Shown here piece by piece: positions 8,701-20,178 of a stretch of DNA of 64,000 nt. The notes beneath the pieces were generated by a model. It worked only from the letters and a program-made list of their open reading frames with translations. It was not told the DNA's origin and searched no databases. Source of the stretch: JABFXX01 sp036489755 (GTDB lineage: Bacteria; Myxococcota_A; Polyangia; Haliangiales; Haliangiaceae); contig DASXFD010000070.1 of the NCBI GenBank assembly GCA_036489755.1, forward strand, positions 355,491 to 419,490. The letters are read 5' to 3'. Numbering within the stretch: position 1 is the stretch's first letter; the number at the start of each line of letters is the position of its first letter. The position numbers and the translations under genes are program-made.

Positions 8701-9243
8701 ATGAAGACTACCTTGCTCGCGCTCGTGCTCGCGGTCGCTGTTGGCGCTTGCCACCACGACGAGCCGAAGACCACGCCCACGCCGCCCGCCGACAAGACGC
8801 CCCCGGCAGACAACACACAGATGAAGCAGGTGACGACCGATCAGAAGGTCAGTCCGAACCTCGCGCTGTCGAGCGACCTCGTGCAGCTGTGCGGGATCAA
8901 GCCGCCGGCGGAGTCGGCGAACCCGAACTTCGACTACAACAAGGACGAGCTGACGCCCGAGGACCGCACGGTGCTCGACCAGCTCGCGACCTGCCTGACG
9001 ACCGGCCCGCTCAAGGGCAAGACCGTGTCGCTCATCGGTCGCGCCGATCCGCGCGGCACCGAGGAGTACAACATGGGGCTCGGCTCGCGCCGCGCGTCGA
9101 GCGTGTCGAGCTACCTCGTGCACCTCGGCGTCAGTCAGCCGCAGCTCGCGGTGACCACGCGCGGCTCGCTCGACGCGACCGGCACCGACGAGGCGGGATG
9201 GTCGAAGGATCGTCGCGTCGATATCCAGCTCAAGCAGTCGTAA
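8701..9243 (+). CDS. OmpA-like peptidoglycan-associated lipoprotein
   Basis: 180 residues: lipoprotein signal with lipobox AVGAC (Cys17), a Pro/Thr/Lys-rich linker, then an OmpA C-terminal domain (FDYNKDELTPEDRTVLDQLA, GRADPRGTEEYNMGLGSRRA, WSKDRRVDIQL). The Asp and Arg that hold diaminopimelate in Pal/OmpA domains are present in GRADPRG and GSRRA. It should tether the outer membrane to peptidoglycan. Unlike most genes here it has a clear ribosome site, GGAGG at 8691-8695, and a possible -10 (GATAAT) at 8670-8675. A Pal-like role is likely, but no tol genes are adjacent. Confidence 0.9.
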   Translation: MKTTLLALVLAVAVGACHHDEPKTTPTPPADKTPPADNTQMKQVTTDQKVSPNLALSSDLVQLCGIKPPAESANPNFDYNKDELTPEDRTVLDQLATCLTTGPLKGKTVSLIGRADPRGTEEYNMGLGSRRASSVSSYLVHLGVSQPQLAVTTRGSLDATGTDEAGWSKDRRVDIQLKQS

Positions 9244-9272
9244 CAGCCCGGCCGATGCTAGGCTGAGCGCGC

Positions 9273-10808
9273 ATGGCACTCGAGCACGTCGCGCAGGGGC
9301 AGACCCGGTTCTTCACGCCGGGTGTGGCTCCCGATCCGCGCGGCATCTTGCTCGGTCGCGCGTGCCTGATGACGTTCCCGACGCTCGAGGGCGGCGTGAG
9401 CTGGCTGCGGCTGTATTCGGCCGAGGCCTCGCTCGACGAGCTGCTGTCGGGCCTCGAGATCACGAAGGCGCGGACTGCGCTCGGTAGCCGCGAGATCATC
9501 ATTCAGATCCCGGCGGTGTCGTCGTACGCGGCCGATCGCGCGGCGCGACTGGCGCGGCTCGTCGGTGGCGCGATCTACACCGGCACGGCGAAGCACTTCG
9601 TGAAGTACCGCGACGATCGCTCGCCGTTCGGCTACGACGCCGTCGACATCGGCGCGATGCCGGCGCAGACCGACTTCATGGTCCACGGCGACGAGTTCGC
9701 GCAGGGCTACGTCAGGGAAGGCGACCTGCCGTTCTCGCGCCTGTTGTTCCGGCTCTCGATCCGCAAGATTCCCGGCGGCGAGAACCTCGCGCCGGAAGAT
9801 CGCGCCGACCTGTTCCTCGCGGTCGCCCACGGGCTCGCCGACGGCATCATCCGCTATCTGTGGCGCAACCGCGTCGAGGCGCAGGCCGGCCTGATGAACC
9901 CGCGCGCGACGAGCGCGTTCGACGATCACGCACGCGACCGCGGCTATATGTGGATCCGCGCGCGCAACCTGCCGGAGCGGATCTTGGCGCTGTTCCTCGG
10001 CACGCCGGGCATCGACGTGTTCCGTCCCGCCGGCGCGAGCGCGGCGGTCGCCGTCGGCTATGCGCATCCGATCGATCTCGCGGCGTGCCAGTCGGTATTT
10101 CCGCCCGACACGTTTCACGTGTTCTGGCCCGGCGATCGCGTCGACATGCTGCCCGGTCCGCTCGCGCTCAGCGACATCGCCGATCTCACGCGCGTCGATC
10201 TCGAGCTCGACAAGCCGCGCGATCCGCGCGCGCATACCAGCGCGGCGGTCGAATCGATCGGCGTCGAGCTCCGCATCGCGGCCGCGATGGGCCCGCCGCG
10301 TCGCGTGGTCGCGACGCTGATCCCGCTCGCCCACGCGGCGAGGCTCAAGCGGATCTTGTTCGCGCTGCCGCCGGTCTCGCTGCGCGGCCATCGGATCGCG
10401 GCGACCGAGCGCGGCCTGCTCGTGATCGGCAGCGAGAGCCTCGACGTGATCCCGCTCGGCCAGCTGCTGTGCGAGCTCGCGCCCGGCTTGCTCGTGCCGC
10501 TCGGCATGGACATCGTGCCGCGCGTGTCGCCGGACGTGCTCGCGCGCGCGCTCGGCCACACGTCGGGCCTCGTGACCGTGTTCACGAGCGACAACCATCC
10601 GTTTCAAGTGCCAGAGGGCCAGTTCGCGACGCTCGAGCGCCGCTCGCTCGCGAAGCTCGAAGTCCCCGCGGCGAACGTCGAAGACTTCAGCGTGCCGCCG
10701 TCGCCCGAGACCGAGGTCGTCAACGATGCGGTCGGCCGGTTTGCCCTTTGGGGGTTCCCCGACGCGCCGGACCGCAAGTTGTTGCCATCGGGGTCCGAGA
10801 ACAAGTAG
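9273..10808 (+). CDS. uncharacterised 511-aa protein, possible component of a MoxR/vWA system
   Basis: I do not recognise this protein with certainty. It has no signal peptide or transmembrane helix and an even alpha/beta composition. A typical line is LLFRLSIRKIPGGENLAPEDR; the centre has FHVFWPGDRVDMLPGP and the end is FALWGFPDAPDRKLL. The ATG at 9273 follows a TAGGCT hexamer by 8 nt, the same hexamer found before the TPR/HEAT gene at 18060. Its stop overlaps the next GTG (TAGTG), coupling it to the 100-residue protein. The nearby MoxR ATPase, vWA and TPR/HEAT genes suggest membership in one of the MoxR-vWA 'ternary' systems, whose accessory X domains are poorly conserved. That link is inference from neighbourhood. 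Confidence 0.7.
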   Translation: MALEHVAQGQTRFFTPGVAPDPRGILLGRACLMTFPTLEGGVSWLRLYSAEASLDELLSGLEITKARTALGSREIIIQIPAVSSYAADRAARLARLVGGAIYTGTAKHFVKYRDDRSPFGYDAVDIGAMPAQTDFMVHGDEFAQGYVREGDLPFSRLLFRLSIRKIPGGENLAPEDRADLFLAVAHGLADGIIRYLWRNRVEAQAGLMNPRATSAFDDHARDRGYMWIRARNLPERILALFLGTPGIDVFRPAGASAAVAVGYAHPIDLAACQSVFPPDTFHVFWPGDRVDMLPGPLALSDIADLTRVDLELDKPRDPRAHTSAAVESIGVELRIAAAMGPPRRVVATLIPLAHAARLKRILFALPPVSLRGHRIAATERGLLVIGSESLDVIPLGQLLCELAPGLLVPLGMDIVPRVSPDVLARALGHTSGLVTVFTSDNHPFQVPEGQFATLERRSLAKLEVPAANVEDFSVPPSPETEVVNDAVGRFALWGFPDAPDRKLLPSGSENK

Positions 10809-11110
10809 TGGCGACGAGCTACTCGTTCGTCGGCAGCTATCGCTTCGATTCGCCGTCGGCGATCCAGAAGGCGCTCGGCGAGCTCGCCGAAGTCCTCGAG
10901 GACGAGGACATACCCGATCCGTTCGATGCCGGCGAGATCGTGATCGACGACACCGAGGTCCGGTTCTCGATCACGGGCCCGCGCCCGTCGCCCTGGTTCG
11001 ATCATTACGACACGATCGTCGAGACGTTCGCCGATCACGCGCTGAGCGGTGAGGTCGCCGTCGTGTGCGAGGGCGAGACCGAGATCTACAAGGCCGGCCC
11101 GGTCCGCTGA
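10808..11110 (+). CDS. uncharacterised 100-aa protein coupled to the preceding gene
   Basis: Starts at GTG 10808, overlapping the upstream stop by one base (TAGTG). The sequence (VATSYSFVGSYRFDSPSAIQKALGEL... FDHYDTIVETFADHA... GETEIYKAGPVR) is acidic and alternates strand and helix in the manner of a small ferredoxin-like fold. No signal or metal motif. The tight overlap implies equimolar production with the 511-residue protein and perhaps a complex. Family unknown to me. Confidence 0.75.
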   Translation: MATSYSFVGSYRFDSPSAIQKALGELAEVLEDEDIPDPFDAGEIVIDDTEVRFSITGPRPSPWFDHYDTIVETFADHALSGEVAVVCEGETEIYKAGPVR

Positions 11111-11170
11111 GTCACTCTACGGCCGCGCCGCGATGGTCGTGGCCGACCGAGTGGTGAATAATCGAGCTGC

Positions 11171-12346
11171 ATGGCCGAGACGCACGTCCGCACGTTTCTC
11201 GAGCGCTTCGTGCGGCCGCTCGTCGCCGGCGGCGAGCTCCACGTCGGCGCGCCGATCCCGCTCGCCGATGTCGAGCGCTGGGCGACCGAGCTCGATGCGG
11301 CGACCATCGAGCTGGTTTCGGTCGACGAGGCGCGCACGAACGTGTTGTCGACGCTCGTCGTGCGGCCGCCGGCCCTCGTGCTCGATGCCGACGAGCTCGC
11401 GCTGGCCGCGGGCCTTCACGACGCATTGTTTCTCGTGCATCCGCGCGCCGAGATCTGGTCGGTCACCGATCGCACGCGGCGCCGCATCGTCGATACCGCG
11501 CTCACGCTGGTCAGCCGTCCGTTGACGCGCGATCGCACGCGCGTGATGGCGCGCCACGCGCTGCTCCACAACATCTTTCATCTGCAGCGCAACGACACGA
11601 CGGTGTCGTGGTGGACCGGCCGCGCGCGCTTCTTCGGCCAGACGCCGTCTCGCCGGCTGACCGCGTGGAAAAATCTGCGGCGCGTGCGCGAAGAGGTCGC
11701 CGTGGTCGGCTTCGACGAGCTGCTCGCCGCGCCCGATACCGCGCCGATCGTCGCGACGCTGCTGCGCCGCACGCCGCTCACGCAGCTGCTCGACAACCAT
11801 CCCGGCGCGCCGCCGTTGCACTGGGAAGACGCCGTGTTCGTGCTGCGCGATCCCGAGCTCGCGCGCGCGGTCGGTTACGCGCTCGTGCCCGACATGCCCG
11901 GCCGCGAGCAGGTGATAGGTCCAGCTCGGCTCGCCGCCGCGTTCGAGCAGATGCTCGAGCGCGCACCCGACGAGGCCGATCTGCGCGCGGTCGCCGCGTT
12001 CCTGGTTCACCTGTCGGCGCTGTTCTGTTTAGGCGAGCTGAACCTCCGCGAGCTCGGCGCGAAGTCGCCGCTGATCTCGACCGTGCTCGCATCGGAGACC
12101 GCGTCGTCGCGGCCGCGCGGTCTCGCGACGCTGTTCGCGCTACCCGGCGCGCTCGCGATGGTCGATCCGCGACTTTCGATCCCGCCGGGCATCGAGTCGC
12201 ATCCCGAGCTCGCGGGGCGCTGGGGCGTGCATCGCGCACAGACCGCGGAGCTGCTCTCCGACGCGGTGATCGACGCGCTCGCGCAGCGGCTGCGCCGTCA
12301 CTTGAAGGTGCCCGCGTCGTCCGCGCGGCCGGCCGAGATCGGGTAG
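11171..12346 (+). CDS. uncharacterised 391-aa protein, possible MoxR/vWA system component
   Basis: Cytosolic-looking protein with no signal or membrane segment. Notable parts are a predicted helical N terminus (THVRTFLERFVRPLVAG), the central VMARHALLHNIFHLQRND with several His, a WWTGRARFFGQTPSRRLTAW stretch, and a leucine-rich helical C-terminal half (DLRAVAAFLVHLSALFCL). I cannot assign a family. It follows the coupled pair at 9273/10808 by 60 nt on the same strand, with its own AATAAT -10-like hexamer 8 nt before the ATG. A bidirectional-looking hairpin lies just after its stop. A functional link to the MoxR and vWA genes downstream is inference. Confidence 0.75.
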   Translation: MAETHVRTFLERFVRPLVAGGELHVGAPIPLADVERWATELDAATIELVSVDEARTNVLSTLVVRPPALVLDADELALAAGLHDALFLVHPRAEIWSVTDRTRRRIVDTALTLVSRPLTRDRTRVMARHALLHNIFHLQRNDTTVSWWTGRARFFGQTPSRRLTAWKNLRRVREEVAVVGFDELLAAPDTAPIVATLLRRTPLTQLLDNHPGAPPLHWEDAVFVLRDPELARAVGYALVPDMPGREQVIGPARLAAAFEQMLERAPDEADLRAVAAFLVHLSALFCLGELNLRELGAKSPLISTVLASETASSRPRGLATLFALPGALAMVDPRLSIPPGIESHPELAGRWGVHRAQTAELLSDAVIDALAQRLRRHLKVPASSARPAEIG

Positions 12347-12361
12347 CCCGGATCGACCGCA

Positions 12362-12392
12362 CAAAAAAACGCCGCCGGTTTCCCGACGGCGT
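12362..12392 (-). terminator. intrinsic terminator between convergent genes
   Basis: Hairpin with outer arms ACGCCG (12369-12374) and CGGCGT (12387-12392), one mismatch, and an inner 3-bp stem. On the minus strand it is followed by a run of U from the A7 tract at 12362-12368, so it ends the triple-repeat lipoprotein transcript. It may also slow transcription from the plus-strand gene ending at 12346. Confidence 0.7.
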
Positions 12393-12412
12393 CTCGCTAC
12401 CGTCGCGGTGAC

Positions 12413-13795
12413 TTAGTGACCGTGCATTTCCATCGCGTCGTGGACGGCGTGCTCGGCCTGGCGGATGTGGCCGACCGCGCGGCCGCGTAGACCCTGCGCC
12501 CACGCGTTGTCCTCGCGCGACTCGATGTCGGACGCGGCCTTGTGGAGCATCTCCTCGGCGCGCTTCAGGCGATCGCGGTGGCCCAAGTGCACGTCGATCG
12601 CGGGGTGATCCGACAGCGGCTTGCCGTCGTCGATCGACGCGTGCTTGATCTCGTTGATCGCGGCGTCGACCTCGCGGATCGCGGTGTTCTCATCCCACTT
12701 CACTTCCGGGTGCGCCGGCTTCTCGAGCAGCGCGCGGACGTGGCGGAGATCGCTGAGCGCGTGGAGGTACGCGGGGTGTGCGGTCGGGCTCGGCGCGGGC
12801 TGCTCGACGACGGCCGGCGGAGGGCCGCCCGGCTGCACGTGCGCGTCGGCCATGCCGTCGTGGATCGCGCGAGCCGCGAGCTCGATGTGACCGACCGCGC
12901 GGTTCTTGAGGCCGTTCGCGAAGCCGTTGTCTTCGGCCTGGTTGACGTCGCGCTGCGCGGTCTCGACGAGCTCGAGCGCCTTCTGCAGGCGATTGCCCCA
13001 GACCATGCCGTCGTCGACCGGCGGGTGATCGTCGACGTTCTTGCCGTCGTCGATCGACGCGTGCTTGATCTCGTTGATGGCGGCGTCGATCTCGCGGATC
13101 GCGCGGTTCTCGTCCCACTTCACGGTCGTGCGCGCGGGGCGATGCAGATAGCCGCGCGCGGCGCGCAGATCGCTGAGCGCATGCATGTAGTGAGGATGCG
13201 CGACGGCAACAGGCGGCGGCGGCGCGGGCTGCTCGACGACCACCGGCGGCGGCGGCAGCGGCTGGACGCGCGCATCGGTCATGCCGTCGTGGATCGCGCG
13301 CGCGGCGAGATCGATGTGGCCGACCGCGCGGTTCTTGAGGCCGTTCGCGAAGCCGTTGTCTTCCGCCTGGCCGACGTCGCGGCGCGCGGTCTCGACGAGC
13401 TCGAGCGCCTTCTGCAGGCGGTTGCCCCAGACCATGCCGTTGTCGACCGGCGGGTGATCATCGATGTTCTTGCCGTCGTCGATCGACGCGCGCTTGATCT
13501 CGTTGATGGCGGCGTCGATCTCGCGGATGGCGCGGTTCTCGTCCCACTTGACGGTCGCGCGCGCCGGGCGATGCAAGTAACCGCGCGCGGCGCGCAGATC
13601 GCTGAGCGCGTGCATGTAGTGAGGATGTGCGACCGGCTCGGCCGCAGGCGGCGGCGGCGCGGGTGCCGGAGCCGGAGCCGAAGCGACGACGACCGGTTGC
13701 GGCGCGGGTTGTGGCGGCGGCGCCGTGGTCGTGGCCGTGACTTGGGCCGAGCCGGTACAACCTGCAGCAAACAAGAGGACGAGTGAGAGCTTCAT
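12413..13795 (-). CDS. lipoprotein made of three tandem ~122-residue modules
   Basis: 460 residues. Lipoprotein signal MKLSLVLLFAAGC, then a Pro/Ala-rich spacer, then three copies of one helical module at about 56-177, 199-320 and 339-460, joined by Pro-rich linkers. Each module begins AHPxYxHALSDLR and carries VKWDEN.AIRE.DAAINEIK, ASIDDGK, then AVGHI..A..AIHD. Modules 1 and 2 are almost identical and lie 143 codons (429 nt) apart in the DNA, which indicates recent duplication; module 3 is diverged. The His/Asp content suggests possible metal binding, but no function is known to me. Probably outer-membrane or periplasmic. An SD-like GGAG precedes the ATG. It is divergent from the MoxR gene. 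Confidence 0.85.
   Translation of the reverse strand: MKLSLVLLFAAGCTGSAQVTATTTAPPPQPAPQPVVVASAPAPAPAPPPPAAEPVAHPHYMHALSDLRAARGYLHRPARATVKWDENRAIREIDAAINEIKRASIDDGKNIDDHPPVDNGMVWGNRLQKALELVETARRDVGQAEDNGFANGLKNRAVGHIDLAARAIHDGMTDARVQPLPPPPVVVEQPAPPPPVAVAHPHYMHALSDLRAARGYLHRPARTTVKWDENRAIREIDAAINEIKHASIDDGKNVDDHPPVDDGMVWGNRLQKALELVETAQRDVNQAEDNGFANGLKNRAVGHIELAARAIHDGMADAHVQPGGPPPAVVEQPAPSPTAHPAYLHALSDLRHVRALLEKPAHPEVKWDENTAIREVDAAINEIKHASIDDGKPLSDHPAIDVHLGHRDRLKRAEEMLHKAASDIESREDNAWAQGLRGRAVGHIRQAEHAVHDAMEMHGH
12833..13640 (-). repeat. near-identical in-gene tandem repeat, 429-nt period
   Basis: The DNA encoding modules 1 and 2 of the lipoprotein repeats with a 429-nt offset: for example the stretch beginning GCGGGTGATC occurs at 13021 and again at 13450, and long identical runs surround both. 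Third-position identity shows the copy is recent. Such a repeat could expand, contract or be mis-assembled. Confidence 0.75.
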
Positions 13796-13938
13796 GTTCG
13801 AGTCTCCGAGATAGTGCGCCGCGAATCATTGCAGGTCGGAGGCCGTGATTCAGGGGCAGGAACATCCAGATCGCGTGTCAGTCTGCCTCCGTCGGGCACA
13901 ATGCCCGCCCCAGAATCAGGTAAGGTGACGGCCTCGAC

Positions 13939-15165
<1,227 letters not shown>

Positions 15166-15180
15166 AGAACGGACGACGGC

Positions 15181-16401
15181 TCACTGCCCGAAAACGGCGT
15201 TGCTCGTGCGGATCTCGCCGGTCGCCGGCGCGGGCACGATCTGCGCGTTCGCGAAGATGCCGGCCGCCTGCAGGTCGCTGAAGCTCGCGAGATCCGAGCT
15301 GTCGATCGCGGTCAGCTCGCCGTCGATCATCGTTGGATCGTCGGGCAGCGAGATCACCTGCGCCGTCGTCGGATCGACCTGCGGGAATGCGATCTGCGTG
15401 GTGTCGGGCGTGACGACGGCGTCCCACGTCAGGTTCGCCATCGTTCCGGACCACGACGCATGGAGATCGAGCGCGTCGGGTCCGGCGATCGTCACCGCGG
15501 GCCACGACGCTTCGAGCGTCGCCTCGAGCGCGAGTGTTGGCGCGGAAATCTCGCCCATGAAGTCACTCGTGCCGACCGCGATCGCCGACGGCGTGCCAGG
15601 CGCGTACTGACTCGCGGCCTGATCGCCCATCGTCGCGCCGACGATCGACGAATCGACGACAAGCCCGTTCCACACGAGCGCCTGACCGCCGGCGACGTCG
15701 GGCGTCGGGAACGACAGCGTGTCGGAGATCAGCGTGAGCGCGACGGTGGCGGTCGTGCCGGTCTGCGTGACCGGAACCATGGTGCCGGTGGTCGCCCAGC
15801 TCGCGAGCGAGAAATCGGCGATCGGATCGCCGGCCTGGTCCATGCCGATCGGCTCGCGCGCCGCGCCGTAGCCGAGCAGGTTGTCGCTGCCGTCGAAGCC
15901 GCGCACGAGCACGTCGATGTTGATATCGGTGCCCTCGCATTGCGCGAGCACGTTGAACACGCCCGGCAGCGACGCCGCGGTTTGCGCGTTGCAGCCGAGA
16001 TCGACGCGATACGACGCTGCGCCGGGCAGCTGCGGGGCCGACACCGTGAGGGCGGCGACGACGAGCGGCACCGACGCGTGCGGCGGGCCGTGGATCACGA
16101 GCTCGCTGTCGTCGGCGGTGATCGGCACGGTGACGAGCGAGATGTCCGTCGGCTGCGGCTCGATCAGCGCGGGAAACACCGCGGTGACGTACGCGCCGGG
16201 CTCGATCTGCACATCGGCGTGGCCGGTCGCATCGGCGGTCTCGGTGTCGATGATCGTGCCGTCGGCCCGCTGCGAAATGATCGTCGCGCCGGCCTCGGCG
16301 ATGATCGGCCCGGCGAGCGCGGTCACGCCTTGCACGGGTCCGCTCGCCGAACGCGTACAGGCGGCGAGCGCGACGATCTGCGCGAGGACGACGATGCGCA
16401 C
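15181..16401 (-). CDS. lipoprotein with beta-rich repeats (406 aa)
   Basis: GTG start at 16401 gives the signal VRIVVLAQIVALAACTRS with lipobox ALAAC. The mature part is acidic, Thr/Ala/Val-rich and beta-looking, starting with a carboxypeptidase-regulatory-like stretch (GPIIAEAGATIISQRADGTIIDTETADATGHADVQIEPGAY would be the first beta sandwich, given in part here by position ~27-68) and continuing with further sheets to ...TSNAVFGQ. No enzyme motif. Surface lipoproteins of this size and style are common in myxobacteria; function unknown. It converges on the MoxR gene with 15 nt between stops and is divergent from the vWA gene with 48 nt between starts. Confidence 0.75.
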   Translation of the reverse strand: MRIVVLAQIVALAACTRSASGPVQGVTALAGPIIAEAGATIISQRADGTIIDTETADATGHADVQIEPGAYVTAVFPALIEPQPTDISLVTVPITADDSELVIHGPPHASVPLVVAALTVSAPQLPGAASYRVDLGCNAQTAASLPGVFNVLAQCEGTDINIDVLVRGFDGSDNLLGYGAAREPIGMDQAGDPIADFSLASWATTGTMVPVTQTGTTATVALTLISDTLSFPTPDVAGGQALVWNGLVVDSSIVGATMGDQAASQYAPGTPSAIAVGTSDFMGEISAPTLALEATLEASWPAVTIAGPDALDLHASWSGTMANLTWDAVVTPDTTQIAFPQVDPTTAQVISLPDDPTMIDGELTAIDSSDLASFSDLQAAGIFANAQIVPAPATGEIRTSNAVFGQ

Positions 16402-16449
16402 GGCGCCGCATCCTGCCTTAGCCGGCGGCGCGCGTGCTAGCTTTGTTCG

Positions 16450-17973
<1,524 letters not shown>

Positions 17974-18059
17974 GCTTGGTCGCGCTTCCGCCGCTTCGCG
18001 ATGCGGACCGCGCCGCGCGGCGAGTGTCAAGCGGCGGCGAGTGCTAGGCTGACCGCGAC

Positions 18060-19871
18060 GTGGCGCGCAAGGCGTTCAATTCGATCGAGAGCTCGGCCGA
18101 TCAGGGCGAAGCGTTCTTCCAGCAGGGCAGGTGGAGCGAGTCCGAGCGGCATTTCCGCGACCTGATCGGCGAGACGCACGTCATCAACTACGAGTACGAC
18201 GACTGGCTGCGCCGGCTCGGCGAGGTCTATCGCCACCTCGGCCGCACGCGCGAGGCCGCGTTCATCTACCTCTATCTCCACTACTTCGACATGGCGCGCA
18301 GCCAGCTCTCCGGCGACGAGCACGTCGCGCTGCGCGCGCGGCTCGCCGAGATGGAGAAAAAGTGGATCGAGGCGGCGCAGCTCTATCAACAGGCCGGGCT
18401 GCCCGTGCACGCGGCCGTCGCGTACGAGAAGGCGAAGCAATATCCCGAGGCCGTCGCATCGTGGAAGGCGCTGCTGCACCACCCCGGGCTCGCGCATCGC
18501 CCGTACGAGCAGGCGCTCGTGCACTTCGACTACGGCTTGGCCGTCGTGCGGCTCGATCCGCAATCATCGGAGGCTCGACGCGCGCTCGTCGAGAGCCAGC
18601 GCAAGCTCGAGCAAGTCGCCGACGATTTCGAGCAGGTCGGCGAGCTCGAGCGCGCGTTCGATTGCTTCCAGATCTTGCTCAAGCTCGGCAAGGACTCGGC
18701 GCAGTTCGAGAACCTCGCGGAGGGCTACGTCAACTGCATCCGCGCGCTGCGCGAAGACAACCTCAAGTTCTACGTGTTGCAGTACTACGAGGACTTCATC
18801 AAGCTCGCGCTCGAGCGCGGCGAGCTCCACGCGGCGGCGACGCTGTATCAAGAAGCCGCGGCGTTCGCGGCGCGCGCGGGCCTGCCGTACGACCGGCACT
18901 ATCAGCAGAAGAGCGCGCTGACGTGGGTGCGCTGCGCCGAGAAGTTCGTCGAGACCGGCGTGCCGGTGCAGATGGTCGAGAACGCGCTGCTCGCCGCGGC
19001 GTCGCAGCACTCGGCGGTCGGCGACTATCCGAGCGTGCGCGAGTGCTTCGAGCGACTCGCGGGCTTGGAGCTGACCGAGCGTGCGAAAAAACGCTTCACC
19101 GCGATCGCGCAGCGCTACAAGGGTCTGGCGTCGCCGCCGATGGAGCTGCCCGGGCTCCCCGATTATCTCAAGCAGCAGCACGCGTACGCCGACATCTGGT
19201 TCTCGGATCTCGTCGAATGGGAGATGGCCGGCGATCCGCTCGCGGTCGCGGCGTCGGTGATCGGCGATCTCAAGTATCCCAACGGGCTGCGCCGGCGCGC
19301 GCTCGTCGTGCTACTGACACTCGCCGACGCGCAGCAGCGCAACGCGCAGGACGATCCGGAAACGCTCGCCGAGGTCGCGCGCTTGCTCGGCGAGCTCCAG
19401 GCCTACGCGGCGCTGTCGCCGCTCGAGAAGCTGTTCGAGTCGCAGGTGCCCGTGGTGCGCAAGGCGGCGGTCACCGCGCTCAAGCACCTCTTCTTCAAGC
19501 GCTCGTTCGTGATCGTGCGCAAGGCGCTCGGCGATGCGGATCCCGGCGTGCAGGAAGCCGCGATCACCGCGATCGAAGGCCTTCACTTCCCACACGCGTT
19601 CAACCCGCTCGCGCGAATCTATCGCGAGAGCACCGACCTCCGCGTGCGCGTTTCGGCGCTCAAGTCGATCGGAAAGATCCAGACCGTCGAGGCCGGCGAG
19701 TTCCTCGTGATGGTGCTGCGCCAGGAGGTCGATCCGCTGCGCAAGGCTGCGGTCGACTCGCTCGCGCACCTCGAGAACGCCGACGTCGTGCCGATCCTGC
19801 GCCAACACTACGAGATCGAAACCAATCCGGGCGTTCGCGAGACGCTCGGCGATCTGTTGAAGCGCCACTGA
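18060..19871 (+). CDS. TPR/HEAT-repeat scaffold protein
   Basis: 603 residues, GTG start 9 nt after TAGGCT. The N-terminal ~340 residues are TPR-like helical pairs (GEAFFQQGRWSESERHFRDL, AAQLYQQAGLPVHAAVAYEKA, AFDCFQILLKLGKDSAQFEN). From about residue 400 there are HEAT repeats (LFESQVPVVRKAAVTALKHL, ALGDADPGVQEAAITAIEGL, DLRVRVSALKSIGKI, EVDPLRKAAVDSLAHL). This is a protein-interaction scaffold with no catalytic motif. Co-localisation with MoxR and vWA genes matches systems in which a repeat protein supplies the sensor or docking platform. The gene ends 22 nt before the small membrane protein. Confidence 0.85.
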   Translation: MARKAFNSIESSADQGEAFFQQGRWSESERHFRDLIGETHVINYEYDDWLRRLGEVYRHLGRTREAAFIYLYLHYFDMARSQLSGDEHVALRARLAEMEKKWIEAAQLYQQAGLPVHAAVAYEKAKQYPEAVASWKALLHHPGLAHRPYEQALVHFDYGLAVVRLDPQSSEARRALVESQRKLEQVADDFEQVGELERAFDCFQILLKLGKDSAQFENLAEGYVNCIRALREDNLKFYVLQYYEDFIKLALERGELHAAATLYQEAAAFAARAGLPYDRHYQQKSALTWVRCAEKFVETGVPVQMVENALLAAASQHSAVGDYPSVRECFERLAGLELTERAKKRFTAIAQRYKGLASPPMELPGLPDYLKQQHAYADIWFSDLVEWEMAGDPLAVAASVIGDLKYPNGLRRRALVVLLTLADAQQRNAQDDPETLAEVARLLGELQAYAALSPLEKLFESQVPVVRKAAVTALKHLFFKRSFVIVRKALGDADPGVQEAAITAIEGLHFPHAFNPLARIYRESTDLRVRVSALKSIGKIQTVEAGEFLVMVLRQEVDPLRKAAVDSLAHLENADVVPILRQHYEIETNPGVRETLGDLLKRH

Positions 19872-19893
19872 CGATCGCGTGTATGCTCGAGTC

Positions 19894-20178
19894 ATGAGCG
19901 AAGGGCTACACAAGCAAGTCGAGGAGCCGGCGCAGAACGCCGAGCTCGTCGCGATGAAATCGAAGATCGGGATGCTGCAGATCGTGTACGGCGTGCTGTT
20001 CGGGCTGAGTCTCGTGCTGCTCGTCTACCAGTACGGCACGCACCACTACTCGTCGAGCTTGAACGTCGCGTGGGCGGTCTCGCTCGGCGGTGCCGTGCTC
20101 GTGCGGCTCTATCGCCAGTCGCAGGTGAACAAGTACAACCAGCTTCTGATGGGTGGCCGCCAAGGCCCGCTGACGTAG
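19894..20178 (+). CDS. small two-helix membrane protein (94 aa)
   Basis: A cytosolic N terminus (MSEGLHKQVEEPAQNAELVAMKSK) is followed by two hydrophobic segments (IVYGVLFGLSLVLLVY and VAWAVSLGGAVLVRLY) and a basic tail. ATG 19894 is preferred over an in-frame GTG at 19879 because a TATGCT hexamer overlaps that GTG and sits exactly 6 nt before the ATG. It follows the TPR/HEAT gene and may anchor that complex to the membrane; this is inference. Its stop codon abuts the stop of the next, opposite gene with no gap. Confidence 0.75.
   Translation: MSEGLHKQVEEPAQNAELVAMKSKIGMLQIVYGVLFGLSLVLLVYQYGTHHYSSSLNVAWAVSLGGAVLVRLYRQSQVNKYNQLLMGGRQGPLT

Noticed and set aside
19879..19893. GTG 19879 as start of the small membrane protein
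   Set aside because: It overlaps the TATGCT -10-like hexamer, which fits the ATG at 19894 with a 6-nt gap as in many neighbours.
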